From contig JBBQXF010000002.1 in the NCBI GenBank assembly GCA_038209965.1, positions 1 through 64,000 of the forward strand: a DNA stretch of 64,000 nt, given 5' to 3'. The notes beneath the pieces were generated by a model. The model ran no database searches. It had not been told where the DNA came from and was given only the letters and a program-made list of their open reading frames with translations. Positions 41,891 through 51,753 of this stretch are shown piece after piece. A program made the position numbers and the translations under genes. Each line of letters opens with the position of its first letter. Position 1 is the stretch's first letter. The DNA comes from JALONO01 sp038209965 (GTDB taxonomy: Bacteria > Bacteroidota > Bacteroidia > Cytophagales > Thermoflexibacteraceae).

Positions 41891-43656
41891 ACCAGCGCGA
41901 TTGGAAAACCTATTTGCCCTTTGTCAGCATCGGGATCGTTTATTTCATCGGGATGTTCCTTGACGTGATGGACATCGATGAGGCCCAGTATGCTTCCATC
42001 TCGCTCGAGATGTTACAGAATGGGAGTTACTTGGAAGTGCTGCACCGCAATGCCGATTATCTGGACAAGCCGCCCTTGCTGTTTTGGGTGTCGGCCTTGG
42101 TTTTCAAGCTGCTCGGGCCGGGCAATTTCACCTATCGGCTCATTCCGGTGCTGGTCTGCCTGCTGGGCATCTACTCGACCTATCGGTTGGCCAAAATATT
42201 TTACAATGCTCAGGTGGCCTATCTCGCCGCGTTGATTTGCGGCTCGGCGTATGGCGTTTTTTTGATGAACCATGACCTGCGAACGGACACCATGCTCATG
42301 GGCTGGACCATTTTTGCCATCTGGCAACTGGCCGAGTACCTAGAATCGGCGCGGTGGGGCCACTTGATCCTCGGATCGGTGGGAGTGGGGCTGGCCATGC
42401 TGGCCAAGGGCCCGATCGGCTTGATGGTGCCCGTGCTGGCTTTTGGGACCCATTTTGTACTGACCAAGCAATTTGGCCAAATTTTTCGCTGGCAATGGCT
42501 GGTGGGCTTGGGCGTGGTAGGCGTGGTGCTCGCGCCCATGTGCGTGGGCCTATATCACCAGTTTGACCTCCACCCCGAGAAAATCATGGAAGGCCAGCGC
42601 AATACCTCGGGGCTGTATTTTTTCTTTTGGAAACAAAGTTTTGGGCGGCTCACCGGGGAAAATGTGTGGAAGGATGATTCAGATCCGTTCTTCTTCGTCC
42701 ACACCTACCTCTGGACGGTCATGCCCTGGGGCTTATTGGCTTTTTTTGCTTTTTACGATTCGGTCAAAAATGCGCTCCAGCAATGGTGGAAGCCCAGCAT
42801 TGCCAGTTCTTTTTTTGTGAAACCCGAATACCTAACTCTTGGTGGATTTATTTTACCGTTTATTGCCCTGTCCACGTCCCATTACAAACTGCCCCACTAT
42901 ATCAACATCGTCATTCCGTTCAGTGCCATTTTCTCGGCCCGCTATGTCTATCTCTTGATCCACGACCCCGCCTACCAAACCCTGCACAAGCTCATACTGG
43001 GCGTGCAATGGCTCAATGTCGTGGTGATCTGGCTCGTGGGGCTGCTGTGCGTGGGGTGGATTTTCCCGCTGACCAACCCGGTGATCTGGGCCGTGGCCGG
43101 GGTGGCGTTTTTGCTCACTTTCTACCTCGGGTTCAAAGGCCAGACCCGCTACCAACGCTTGATCCTGCCTTCGGTCGTTGCCATTACGGGGGCTTATTTG
43201 GTGCTCAATGCCCACTTTTACCCGGCTTTGCTCCAATACCAAACGGGGAGCACACTGGGCAAATACCTCAAGGCCCAATCAGATTTTCCTCTGGATCGCT
43301 TCTTTGTTTTGCACCGGTTGAGCGGCGATGGCAAAGATATTTTCGTCCACACCATTGACTTTTACAGCGAGCGGATCACGCCGTTGTACGAAGATGTGGG
43401 CTCCCTGACCGAACGGATCGGCAATCAGAAGGCTTGGGTGTACCTCGATGCCCAAGGCTTGGCCGAACTTCAACCCTTGGGGAAAGTGGAAATAATCAAG
43501 AAGTTTGATAAATTTCACGTCACCCAGCTCAATGGGCAGTTTTTGGACCCGACGACCCGTTTGCAGGCCACCAATCCGGTATATCTGGTGGTGTTCATCC
43601 CCGACCTGCACGGGGTAGCGCGGTTGAACCGCCGGGCCAGCGACTTTGCCCCTTAG
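41887..43656 (+). CDS. GT39/ArnT-like membrane glycosyltransferase
   Basis: 589 residues, with about a dozen transmembrane helices over the first 450 residues and a soluble C-terminal region. The conserved acidic loop after helix 1 reads DIDEAQYASISLEML, the GT-C signature, and NADYLDKPPLLFW follows as in ArnT and protein mannosyltransferases. It uses a lipid-linked sugar to decorate lipid A, protein or polymer on the periplasmic side. Start ATG overlaps the GT2 stop. It ends at TAG 43654-43656, overlapping the TAA of the convergent serine hydrolase gene. Confidence 0.9.
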   Translation: MNQRDWKTYLPFVSIGIVYFIGMFLDVMDIDEAQYASISLEMLQNGSYLEVLHRNADYLDKPPLLFWVSALVFKLLGPGNFTYRLIPVLVCLLGIYSTYRLAKIFYNAQVAYLAALICGSAYGVFLMNHDLRTDTMLMGWTIFAIWQLAEYLESARWGHLILGSVGVGLAMLAKGPIGLMVPVLAFGTHFVLTKQFGQIFRWQWLVGLGVVGVVLAPMCVGLYHQFDLHPEKIMEGQRNTSGLYFFFWKQSFGRLTGENVWKDDSDPFFFVHTYLWTVMPWGLLAFFAFYDSVKNALQQWWKPSIASSFFVKPEYLTLGGFILPFIALSTSHYKLPHYINIVIPFSAIFSARYVYLLIHDPAYQTLHKLILGVQWLNVVVIWLVGLLCVGWIFPLTNPVIWAVAGVAFLLTFYLGFKGQTRYQRLILPSVVAITGAYLVLNAHFYPALLQYQTGSTLGKYLKAQSDFPLDRFFVLHRLSGDGKDIFVHTIDFYSERITPLYEDVGSLTERIGNQKAWVYLDAQGLAELQPLGKVEIIKKFDKFHVTQLNGQFLDPTTRLQATNPVYLVVFIPDLHGVARLNRRASDFAP

Positions 43657-44759
43657 CGGATCACCGATTTCAGGCGGCCCCACAGTTCATTATCGAAGCT
43701 GGACACGGCCAGTTGCACATTGCCCGCTGACTCGCCCAATCGGATGATTACCAAGTTTTGCGAAGGAACCACGTAGATCTTTTGGTCATCTCTGCCCAAG
43801 GCGGCGTACATATCGGCCGGGGCGTTGGGGGTCATTGCGCCCGGAAAGACCAATTGTAACGTCGGCAATAGGTGATTGGCCTTGCCGTTGAGCCAAGTCA
43901 AGTAGCCGTAAGAAGGGTTTAAAGTCTGGGAGGAGGTTGTCTGGCTGGTGAAATAATCATCATCATTCAAAATGGGGGTTTGATCCCATTTGCCCTTGTT
44001 GAGCAGTAGCAGGCCAAATTTGGCCATGCTCCGGGCATTGCTGTAATAGACGTTGTTGAAACGGCCGGTGCGCAGCCATATACCGTTCATCCCAATCCGG
44101 TTCCTGATTTTTTGCTGAAAATAGTTGTTAAAGGTCTGATTGGTAGCCTTTTCCACCACCTGATCAAGCAGTGTGTAGGGAGCGTTGTGGTAGGCCCAGC
44201 GGTTGCCCGCGTCCGCCCTGTACGAAAGGCAGGCGGGGAGCGTGCAGTCGTCGTCACCGTTGTCGTCCAAGCCACTGCTCATGGTGAGTTGGTGGCGAAT
44301 GGTGATCAGGTTCTCTTTGGCTGGGGGCAGGGCCGTCCACCCTGCGCCCAAATATTGGGACGTGCGGTCGCTGATTTTTAGCCGGCCTTCTTGCTGGGCA
44401 ATCCCGACCAACATGGCCGTCATGGTTTTGCCTGCCGAGGCCCAATACCAAATGCTGTCGGCAGTGAACCGGCCAAAATATTTCTCGCTCACCATCCGAC
44501 CATTTTTGAGGATGATAAACGCCTTGGTTTTCTTCTGCTCCAAGTAAGTGTAGAGGTTGTTCAACTCGGCTTCGTTCCAGCCCAAGGCAGCGGGGGGGCT
44601 GGTTTCCCAAGTGCTGCCGCTCACCGGCGGGAAGTACATCCCAGCCGCCACTCCGGGGGTTGGATCTTCGGTGGCCGTGGGCTGGCAACTGGGTAAGACT
44701 AGGCCCAGGCCCCAAACCAAGACAGAAATCTTTATGATGGAGAAAGGCGCTTTTTTCAT
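43653..44759 (-). CDS. serine hydrolase, beta-lactamase/transpeptidase-like lipoprotein
   Basis: 368 residues with a lipoprotein signal (LGLVLPSCQPTATED, Cys about 25). The class C beta-lactamase-like fold is shown by the nucleophile motif SAGK (in WYWASAGKTMTAMLVG, Ser about 110) and the YHN motif of the second active-site element (WAYHNAPYTLL). These proteins include esterases, D-aminopeptidases and lactamases; function cannot be told from sequence, and true antibiotic hydrolysis is only one option. Start ATG 44759. Confidence 0.87.
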   Translation of the reverse strand: MKKAPFSIIKISVLVWGLGLVLPSCQPTATEDPTPGVAAGMYFPPVSGSTWETSPPAALGWNEAELNNLYTYLEQKKTKAFIILKNGRMVSEKYFGRFTADSIWYWASAGKTMTAMLVGIAQQEGRLKISDRTSQYLGAGWTALPPAKENLITIRHQLTMSSGLDDNGDDDCTLPACLSYRADAGNRWAYHNAPYTLLDQVVEKATNQTFNNYFQQKIRNRIGMNGIWLRTGRFNNVYYSNARSMAKFGLLLLNKGKWDQTPILNDDDYFTSQTTSSQTLNPSYGYLTWLNGKANHLLPTLQLVFPGAMTPNAPADMYAALGRDDQKIYVVPSQNLVIIRLGESAGNVQLAVSSFDNELWGRLKSVIR

Positions 44760-45156
44760 GGGTTAAGATTGAAAAAGTGGATCAATGGTGGTTAGATGGC
44801 AAGGATTGGCCCAAGTTTAACCACGGGCCATATTTTTTACTTTCAGCTCCACCGCCCACCAGAAAATCGGGTCAGGTCATGGTTGGCCAAGATCCAAACA
44901 GCTAGGTTTTTCCGAATTTATCGCACAATCAAAATCCGTAAATGGATCGACTAGTGTAACCTGAGCCTAAAAATTTTCTTGATTGATCGACTTGATTTTC
45001 AAGGATTTTACTGCTCCCGTTAATGGAAACCCCATTTTTATTAACGATAAATCCAGTCTATATATTTGCGATATAGGGATCTCGGGCTATATTGAGCGCA
45101 AAAATTGGTTGTTTGGGCCATAAATAAAATAAAAAATTTATAATCTAATTGAAAAA
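44760..45156. other. intergenic region with nhaD promoter
   Basis: About 400 bases, AT-rich toward the right. The only clear element is the -7 box at 45061-45068. I see no gene or structured RNA in the rest; a regulatory leader for the downstream antiporter genes is possible but not shown. Confidence 0.4.
45061..45068 (+). promoter_or_regulatory. -7 promoter element of the first nhaD gene
   Basis: TATATTTG, exact TAnnTTTG, leaving a leader of about 85 bases before the ATG at 45157. Confidence 0.55.
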
Positions 45157-46455
45157 ATGATCGTAACTATTATTTTAGTCTTTGTCATTGGCTATATTGC
45201 CATTGCATTTGAACACCCACTTGACATCAACAAAACAGCCACGGCCCTAGTAACCGGCGTGCTTTGTTGGACCATTTATGCCTTGGCTTCCGGGGTGCCA
45301 CCCTTGGAACTGGAACACCAATTGATGACCCCCATTGGCGAAATTGCCAGTATTGTCTTTTTCCTGCTGGCGGCCATGACCGTGGTGGAGCTGGTCGATG
45401 CCCACCAAGGTTTTCAAGTAGTGACCGATCGGATCACCACCACCAAGCTGACCAAATTACTGTGGATCATTGGCCTGATTTCCTTTTTCCTTTCGGCGGT
45501 ATTGGACAATTTGACCACCACGATCTTGATGGTGTCCATCTTGCGCAAGTTGGTCAAAGCCCGCGAGGCCCGGCTCTATTTCGTGAGCTTGGTCATCATC
45601 TCGGCCAACGCGGGCGGTGCGTTCTCGCCCCTGGGCGACGTGACCACCACGATGCTATGGATGAAAGGACAGATCACCGCTGGCAGCATTGTGGTGCAGT
45701 TATTTGTCCCCAGCTTGCTGTGTTTGGTGGTGCCAGTGCTGGCCATGAGCTTTGCCCTGCGAAAAATGCACTTTGTGGGTACTGAAAATCCGGAAACCAG
45801 CCAAGAGGATCACCACCAGACCCACCAATACCAAGTTTCCCCCAAACAGCGCAACTTGGTATTTATCGCTGGCCTATTGGCCCTGTTGATGGTTCCGGTT
45901 TACAAAACGGTCACCCATTTACCGCCATCGATGGGTATCTTGCTCAATTTGGGGATTTTGTGGATCATCACTGAGCTGGTCCACCGGGGCGAAGAACACA
46001 CCGTGCGCGACCCGCTGTCAGTAGTGAACGTAATCCGCCGGATCGACGTGCCCAGCGTGCTTTTTTTCTTGGGGATTTTGTTGGCCGTGGCCAGTTTGGA
46101 AGTCACGGGCGTGCTCCACACCTTGGCTGATTACTTGGACAAGTCGTTGGGCAACATCAAGGCGATTGCCGTGCTGCTGGGCTTGCTCTCAGCCGTGATC
46201 GACAACGTGCCACTGGTGGCGGCGGCTCAAGGCATGTATCCATTGGCCCAATACCCCGTGGATCACGAGCTGTGGAAACTCATGGCCTATTGTGCCGGTA
46301 CAGGGGGCAGTTGCCTCATCATCGGCTCGGCGGCGGGGGTGGCTGCCATGGGCATGGAGCGGATCGACTTTGTGTGGTACGCCAAAAAGATTTCTTGGAT
46401 TGCCTTGCTGGGCTACTTGGCCGGGGTGGCATGGTTGCTGATTGTGCCCCATTGA
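45157..46455 (+). CDS. nhaD: NhaD-type Na+/H+ antiporter, copy 1
   Basis: 432 residues, about twelve transmembrane helices of the ion-transporter (ArsB/NhaD) superfamily. The duplicated re-entrant motifs are visible: FFLSAVLDNLTTTILMVSIL with SANAGGAFSPLGDVTTTMLW in the first half, LLSAVIDNVPLVAAAQGM with AGTGGSCLIIGSAAGVAAMG in the second. It exchanges Na+ (or Li+) for H+ across the inner membrane. Between the halves is a His-rich cytoplasmic loop (EDHHQTHQYQ). The next gene is a close paralogue in the same direction, separated by 198 bases with a hairpin between. Confidence 0.93.
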   Translation: MIVTIILVFVIGYIAIAFEHPLDINKTATALVTGVLCWTIYALASGVPPLELEHQLMTPIGEIASIVFFLLAAMTVVELVDAHQGFQVVTDRITTTKLTKLLWIIGLISFFLSAVLDNLTTTILMVSILRKLVKAREARLYFVSLVIISANAGGAFSPLGDVTTTMLWMKGQITAGSIVVQLFVPSLLCLVVPVLAMSFALRKMHFVGTENPETSQEDHHQTHQYQVSPKQRNLVFIAGLLALLMVPVYKTVTHLPPSMGILLNLGILWIITELVHRGEEHTVRDPLSVVNVIRRIDVPSVLFFLGILLAVASLEVTGVLHTLADYLDKSLGNIKAIAVLLGLLSAVIDNVPLVAAAQGMYPLAQYPVDHELWKLMAYCAGTGGSCLIIGSAAGVAAMGMERIDFVWYAKKISWIALLGYLAGVAWLLIVPH

Positions 46456-46474
46456 AAACGGCCAACCGCCGTAT

Positions 46475-46515
46475 AAAATCCCTTTTGTGCGACTAGGCAA
46501 AGAGGGTTTTTTTTG
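46475..46515 (+). terminator. probable terminator of nhaD copy 1
   Basis: An imperfect stem pairs CCCTTTT (46480-46486) with AAAGAGGG (46499-46506) and is followed by eight Ts. It could separate expression of the two antiporter genes. Confidence 0.5.
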
Positions 46516-46653
46516 CCCCAAAATTAAAAAAATGGACCTAGGGCAGAAATTTATCGGTTGGGCTTGGTTGTTTAAAATATGACCGCTAAATTGACCCAAA
46601 AATCATACCTTGCCCTTGGCCCTTAGACTTACAACAAAACCCATCCACCATTT

Positions 46654-47958
46654 ATGGTTACAGCCCTCATCATTGTCTTTGTCATTGGCTACACAGCCAT
46701 TGCCCTAGAACATTCACTAGACATCAACAAATCGGCCACCGCCTTGGTCACCGGTGTGGTATGTTGGACGATTTATGCGGTACTATCGGGTGTGCCGCCC
46801 ATCGAAGTAGAGCACAGTTTGATGAAACCGATTGGCGAAATAGCCAATATTTTATTCTTTTTGTTGGCCGCCATGACCATCGTGGAACTGGTCGATGCCC
46901 ACCGGGGGTTCCAAGTAGTGACCGAAAAGATAACCACGACCAACCCGACCAAACTCCTGTGGATCGTTGGCCTGCTTTCCTTTTTCCTTTCGGCGGTGTT
47001 GGACAATTTGACCACCACCATCGTCATGGTGTCCATTTTGCGCAAATTGATCCAACAGCGCGAGACCCGGCTCTATTTTGTGAGTTTGGTTGTGATCTCG
47101 GCCAATGCGGGCGGGGCATTCTCCCCGATTGGCGACGTGACCACGACCATGCTCTGGATGAAAGGCCAAATCACCGCTTGGAACATCATCCGCGAATTGT
47201 TCATCCCCAGTTTACTGTGCTTGATTGTCCCGATTGTGGCCATGAATTTCGCCATTCGCAAAATGCCCATTGGCAGCGGGACATCCAACCAAGAAAATTT
47301 ATCGGACGAGGCCAATGAACATAGCCATCCATATCATATTTCCAGAGGGCGGCGCAATTTGGTTTTTATTGCGGGCATCGTGGCCCTGTTGCTGGTGCCA
47401 GTGTACAAGACAGTGACCCATTTGCCCCCTTCCATGGGGATTTTGCTCAACTTGGGCATTCTGTGGATCATCACCGAACTGATCCACCGGGGGGAGGAGC
47501 GAGCTGTGCGCGACCCAGTTTCGGTGGTCAATGTCATCCGCCGGATCGATGTGCCCAGCGTCTTGTTCTTTTTGGGCATCTTGTTGGCCGTGGCCAGTTT
47601 GGAAGTTACCGGAATCCTTCACCATCTTGCCCAGTACTTGGATCAATCGGTGGGCAATATCAAGGGAATTGCCATCTTACTTGGGCTGATGTCGGCCGTG
47701 ATCGATAACGTGCCGCTGGTGGCTGCTGCGCAAGGGATGTACACCTTGGTGCAGTACCCGCCCGATAATGAATTGTGGGAACTGATCGCCTATTGCGCCG
47801 GTACAGGCGGCAGTTGCCTCATCATCGGCTCGGCAGCGGGGGTGGCGGCGATGGGCATGGAACGCATTGATTTTATCTGGTATGCCAAAAAAATCTCGTG
47901 GATTGCCTTGTTGGGCTATTTTGCCGGGGTGATTTGGTTTTTGTTGGTCCCCCATTGA
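46654..47958 (+). CDS. nhaD: NhaD-type Na+/H+ antiporter, copy 2
   Basis: 434 residues, colinear with copy 1 and by eye identical at about four in five positions, including both re-entrant motifs (VLDNLTTT and VIDNVPLVAAA). The halves are joined by a similarly placed but different His-containing loop (EANEHSHPYHIS). The N-terminus and this loop are the most divergent stretches, so the pair arose by tandem duplication and then changed mainly in regions that could alter regulation or pH response (inference). No exact TAnnTTTG precedes it; a one-base-short version lies near 46605. A strong bidirectional terminator follows at 48092. Confidence 0.93.
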   Translation: MVTALIIVFVIGYTAIALEHSLDINKSATALVTGVVCWTIYAVLSGVPPIEVEHSLMKPIGEIANILFFLLAAMTIVELVDAHRGFQVVTEKITTTNPTKLLWIVGLLSFFLSAVLDNLTTTIVMVSILRKLIQQRETRLYFVSLVVISANAGGAFSPIGDVTTTMLWMKGQITAWNIIRELFIPSLLCLIVPIVAMNFAIRKMPIGSGTSNQENLSDEANEHSHPYHISRGRRNLVFIAGIVALLLVPVYKTVTHLPPSMGILLNLGILWIITELIHRGEERAVRDPVSVVNVIRRIDVPSVLFFLGILLAVASLEVTGILHHLAQYLDQSVGNIKGIAILLGLMSAVIDNVPLVAAAQGMYTLVQYPPDNELWELIAYCAGTGGSCLIIGSAAGVAAMGMERIDFIWYAKKISWIALLGYFAGVIWFLLVPH

Positions 47959-48091
47959 TCTAAGCCATTAAACTGGATGGGATAGAGAAAAGAAATGCAA
48001 TATCTTGCTTACTACCAGCTTGATTTTAAATGTATTAAGCCTTTGATCAAGCTCAAGCCGGTTTGGCAAAAACCACAGTTTGGGTAAAAGC

Positions 48092-48130
48092 AAAAACGGT
48101 GGCTCAGCTACAAGCTGGGCCACCGTTTTT
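48092..48130. terminator. bidirectional hairpin terminator
   Basis: 17-base arms (48092-48108 and 48114-48130, one G-T pair), AAAAA on one side and TTTTT on the other, between nhaD copy 2 and the convergent hydrolase gene. Arms share ACGGTGGC/GCCACCGT with the terminator at 24994. Confidence 0.9.
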
Positions 48131-48150
48131 CATTCACCAAGATCGCTTGG

Positions 48151-50090
48151 CTATTTGATTACTTCCACCTCAAGCAAGCTCGGGGCATCGGGCGAGTGGA
48201 ACACCCGGTGCGTCGCCTTGATAAAATCAGCTTGGTCGGCCTTGAAAATATTGTCCACGTAGCGTTGCGGGTTGCGGTCGATCAATGGAAACCAAGTGCT
48301 CTGGATTTGGATCATCAACCGGTGGCCTTTTTGAAGGTGTGGAGCACGTCCTGTAAACGAAAATTGACGTCGGTCACTTTACCGGGCACAAAAGGCTCGG
48401 GTTTCTCAAAACTATTGCGGAAACGGCCGCGCATCACCTCGCTGCGCACCATTTGTTGGTAGCCGCTCAACATTACATTTTTATTGGGCATGTAGGCGTG
48501 GTTGGGTTCGTCCTCGGGATAGACATCGATCAGTTTCACCACCCAGTCGGCATCGGTGCCAGTGGTTGACACCTTGAGCTTGGCCATGATTTCGCCGCCC
48601 AAAGTCAAATCATCGGTGAGTACTTCGGTCTGGAAAGTGAGCACATCGGGGCGGCGGGCCGCAAAGCGCTGATCTTCACTCATGTAATTGAACGGAGTGA
48701 ACCCCAAAATGCTGGGCAGGTCGTCAGTGTAGGGCACGGGCTTGGCGGGATCGCTGATGAACTCGGAGAACGAAAACGGTTGGCTGGTGGATGGGGCTGT
48801 TTGAGCCAGCTGGCCGCCATCACCCAAGTAAAAGTTGAGCTTCTGGGCGGTTTTTAGTGGCCATTCGTCAAAAGTGCGCCATACCTTTTTGCCCGTATCA
48901 AACAAATAAGCGTCGGGCAGCCCAGTTTTGCCGTCACCGCTTTCTTTTAAAAAGTGGCGAAAAAACTTGTACTCAATTTCTTTTTGGTAAAAAGTGGCGA
49001 TGTTGTCCCCAAAATATAGGTTACTGTGCAGGGTTTGGCCAGTTTCCCGTGACCAGCGACCATGCCCGAACGGACCCATCACCAAGGTGTTGTAAGTGCC
49101 GGGATTATTTTTTTCCAAGGTTTTATAGACATTGAGCGGGCCATACAAATCCTCGGCATCAAACCAACCGCCCACGGTCATCACGGCGTGTTTTACGTTG
49201 GTGAGATGGGGGAGGATGCTGCGCTTTTTCCAATATTCATCGTAGTTGGGGTGGGCCACGGTCTCCTGCCAATAGAAGTTGTCCTTGTAATATTTGTCGG
49301 CATTTTTCAATGGCCCAAGGTTGTAGTAAAAATTATAGCCATCCCGGGTTTTGGGGTCAATCATGCCCTTGGCCCACCAATCTTCAGTAGTAGGTTTGCC
49401 GTGTTGAATCCCAAAAACCGGGAAAGTCAACAAGTAGCTCTGGATAAACGCTCCGTTGTGGTGAAAATCATCAAAAAAGAAATCAGAAACCGGGGCTTGG
49501 GGCGACGAAGCCTTGAGGGCCGGGTGGGCATCCACCGCTCCGGCAATGGTGTAGAAGCCGGGATAGGAAATGCCCCATTGGCCAACTCGTCCATTGTTAA
49601 ATTTCACATTTTTGAGCAGCCATTCAATGGCATCGTACGTGTCCGAACTTTCATCCACTTGGCTGGGATCGGGTTTGGCGTTCTTGCCCTTGCCCACCTT
49701 CTTGACGGTTGCATCGGGAATATTGGGGGTCATGTTGGTCCAAGTTCCCTCCGACATGTAGCGGCCCCGCACATCTTGATAGACAAAAATGTACTTATCG
49801 CGCATGAGATGGGGCGAAGGCCCAATGCTGCGGCGCGGGTAGTTGTCTGGGCCATAGGGATCTACGCTGTAACAGGTGCGCTGCATCAGCATGGGGTAGC
49901 GGTTGGCCTCGGTTGCATCCTTGGGCACATACACGATGGTGAACAGCTTGACCCCGTCACGGGCGGAGATCTGATACTCATACTTGGTGTAGTTCGCCCG
50001 GATATAAAGTGAGTCGGCATTGGCAGGAGCCTGCGCCTGGGCTGAACTCCACCCAAGGATGGCCAGCAAAAAGTACACATGTTTTTTCAT
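48151..50090 (-). pseudogene. CocE/NonD family hydrolase gene with 3' frameshift
   Basis: From ATG 50090 the frame gives 591 residues: a signal peptide (LLAILGWSSAQAQ), an alpha/beta-hydrolase core with nucleophile in WGISYPGFYT, acid in GGWFDAED and His in GPFGHGRW, then a jelly-roll domain. It stops at 48315 with HTFKKATG. Shifting frame at the GGCC next to the A5 run (plus 48325-48332) continues the family sequence: HRLMIQIQSTWFPLIDRNP and on to VFHSPDAPS, ending at TAG 48151. One extra G would restore a 647-residue protein (HTFKKGHRLMIQ). It is either a sequencing deletion at a short homopolymer or a true mutation removing the last strands. The family hydrolyses acyl-peptides or esters. 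Confidence 0.85.
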
Positions 50091-50692
50091 TTTGAAAATT
50101 GGGCTGTTGAGGTTTGATAAGCAGTTGGTTGCAAACCGGGGGCATTTTACCTCTCCGGGCAGAAACTAGCGTAAAAGAACGGAGATAAATCGGGTTTTCA
50201 ACGTGGGGGCGAAATCAGTATGGCCCGAGCCTGCCCCAGCCTTTCATTTTTTTTAAACCATACCAAGATGAAGATTATTTTAGAGATGTTCCAGTTTTAT
50301 TGATATGCTTTTCAATGATGTGCTCCCTTTATTAGTGGGTAGCCAGTTGTGATTGAAAATGCACTCAAGAATTATGCTGGAACGCTGGGTGGCGCGGCCA
50401 GTTGTGCATGGGCCATTGGCACGTGCTCAGATCGAGGGCCGGGCCTGGGCGAAAGCCAATCGACCACCAACCGCAAGGCAGGCCCAAAGAGATGGCAAAA
50501 AATTGAAGAGAAAACCGCCGATAATTGCGGCGGTTGAACCGATCCTGTTGCCAGTGAAACATTTGGTGGCAGCGATGTTGCCGCCGGGCGATGCTCGTGC
50601 TGGCCCAAACCAAAAACAATCGAGGCCCGATTGCGGCTTATCAACGGGTTTCTGCGGCCCAGTCCTTAATATTGTGGCCAGCATTTTGGCCC
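50091..50692. other. 600-base region between the CocE gene and hisG
   Basis: Divergent gap. It holds an 8-bp perfect hairpin, AACCGCCG (50513-50520) and CGGCGGTT (50528-50535). A 118-codon open frame at 50353-50709 has arginine/proline-rich content with no family likeness and overlaps the hisG start, so I do not call it a gene. No exact TAnnTTTG precedes hisG; the nearest is CATTTTGG just before its ATG. A histidine-type leader peptide is not visible. Confidence 0.45.
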
Positions 50693-51553
50693 ATGAACCT
50701 AAAACTTAAAATTGCCATCCAGAAGTCTGGCAGGTTGAGCGAAGACTCCCTCCAACTAATCCGGGAATGTGGCATCAAATTTAACAACGGCATTGGCAAG
50801 TTGAAAGCCGAAGCCACCAATTTTCCCATCGACTTTTTGTTGCTTCGCGACGACGACATCCCTGGCTATGTGGCCGATGGCGTGGCCGACGTTGGCATTG
50901 TCGGGGAAAACGTGATGGTCGAAAAAGCCCAAAAAGTAGAAATTGTCCACCGGTTGGGTTTTTCGAAGTGCCGCCTGTCCATTGCAGTGCCCCGGGGGGC
51001 GCACTACGACGGCCCAGCCAGTTTGCAGGGCAAGCGGATCGCCACATCCTATCCCCGTATTTTGGGTCAATTCTTGGCCCAAGAAGGGGTGAATGCCGAA
51101 ATCCACGAGATCAGCGGGTCGGTGGAAATCGCCCCGGGCATCGGTTTGGCCGAAGCCATTTGCGACATAGTCAGTTCGGGCAGCACCCTGTTCACCAACG
51201 GGCTGGAGGAAGTGGAAACAGTGTTCCGCTCCGAGGCCGTCCTCATTGCGCAGCCCGGCCTGAGCGGTGGCCAGAGCCAGACGTTGGACAAGTTGATCTT
51301 TCGGATCAAAGCCGTGCAAGTCGCCCGCAACAACAAATACATTCTGCTCAATGCCCCCGAAGACAAAATCGTGACCATCACCCGATTAATCCCCGGCATG
51401 AAAGCCCCCTCGGTGGTCAAACTGGCCCGGCCTGGTTGGGTATCGCTCCACTCGGTGATCAACGAGAACGACTTCTGGGAAGTTATCGAGGCATTGCAGG
51501 CCGAAGGTGCAGAAGGCATTTTGGTCGTCCCAATTGAGAAAATGATCGTTTGA
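50693..51553 (+). CDS. hisG: ATP phosphoribosyltransferase, long form
   Basis: 286 residues from ATG 50693; upstream residues in the open frame are unrelated. It catalyses the first step of histidine synthesis, joining ATP and PRPP. The start KLKIAIQKSGRLSEDSLQLI and the domain with DDIPGYVADGVADVGIVGENV are typical. The PRPP loop lies in ICDIVSSGSTLFTNGLEE. The C-terminal 75 residues (TRLIPGMKAPSVVKLARPGW, EGILVVPIEKM) are the regulatory ACT-like domain, so this is the feedback-sensitive long form that needs no HisZ. The usual downstream hisD is absent; rpsA follows after 200 bases. Confidence 0.95.
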   Translation: MNLKLKIAIQKSGRLSEDSLQLIRECGIKFNNGIGKLKAEATNFPIDFLLLRDDDIPGYVADGVADVGIVGENVMVEKAQKVEIVHRLGFSKCRLSIAVPRGAHYDGPASLQGKRIATSYPRILGQFLAQEGVNAEIHEISGSVEIAPGIGLAEAICDIVSSGSTLFTNGLEEVETVFRSEAVLIAQPGLSGGQSQTLDKLIFRIKAVQVARNNKYILLNAPEDKIVTITRLIPGMKAPSVVKLARPGWVSLHSVINENDFWEVIEALQAEGAEGILVVPIEKMIV

Positions 51554-51629
51554 AGCCATTAACCGGCAAATTCTCCCAGTTTTTTCAAGATTTGACCAAG
51601 AATCAGGGGGAGATTTTTTCGGGATTTAT

Positions 51630-51637
51630 TATATTTG
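51630..51637 (+). promoter_or_regulatory. -7 promoter element of rpsA
   Basis: TATATTTG, exact consensus, leaving a leader of about 110 bases before the ATG at 51754, long enough for translational self-control as known for rpsA in other bacteria. Confidence 0.55.
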
Positions 51638-51753
51638 CAACCCTTTTGATCGAAAGGGACATTGTTCGAGGTGTTCAATGTTTATAAATTTAACTTAAAC
51701 CGCCATTCAGCTGCACCGTGAATGAGCGATAAAAAGGTGCAAACACAACCAAA

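Noticed and set aside
43653..43656. Four-base overlap of the stops of the GT39 and serine hydrolase genes
   Set aside because: TTAG naturally gives a stop on both strands; such contacts are common between convergent genes.
49062..50012. 316-codon plus-strand open frame
   Set aside because: Shadow of the CocE/NonD hydrolase on the minus strand.
50353..50709. 118-codon open frame upstream of hisG
   Set aside because: Arg/Pro/Ala-rich with no recognisable pattern, and it overlaps the true hisG start.
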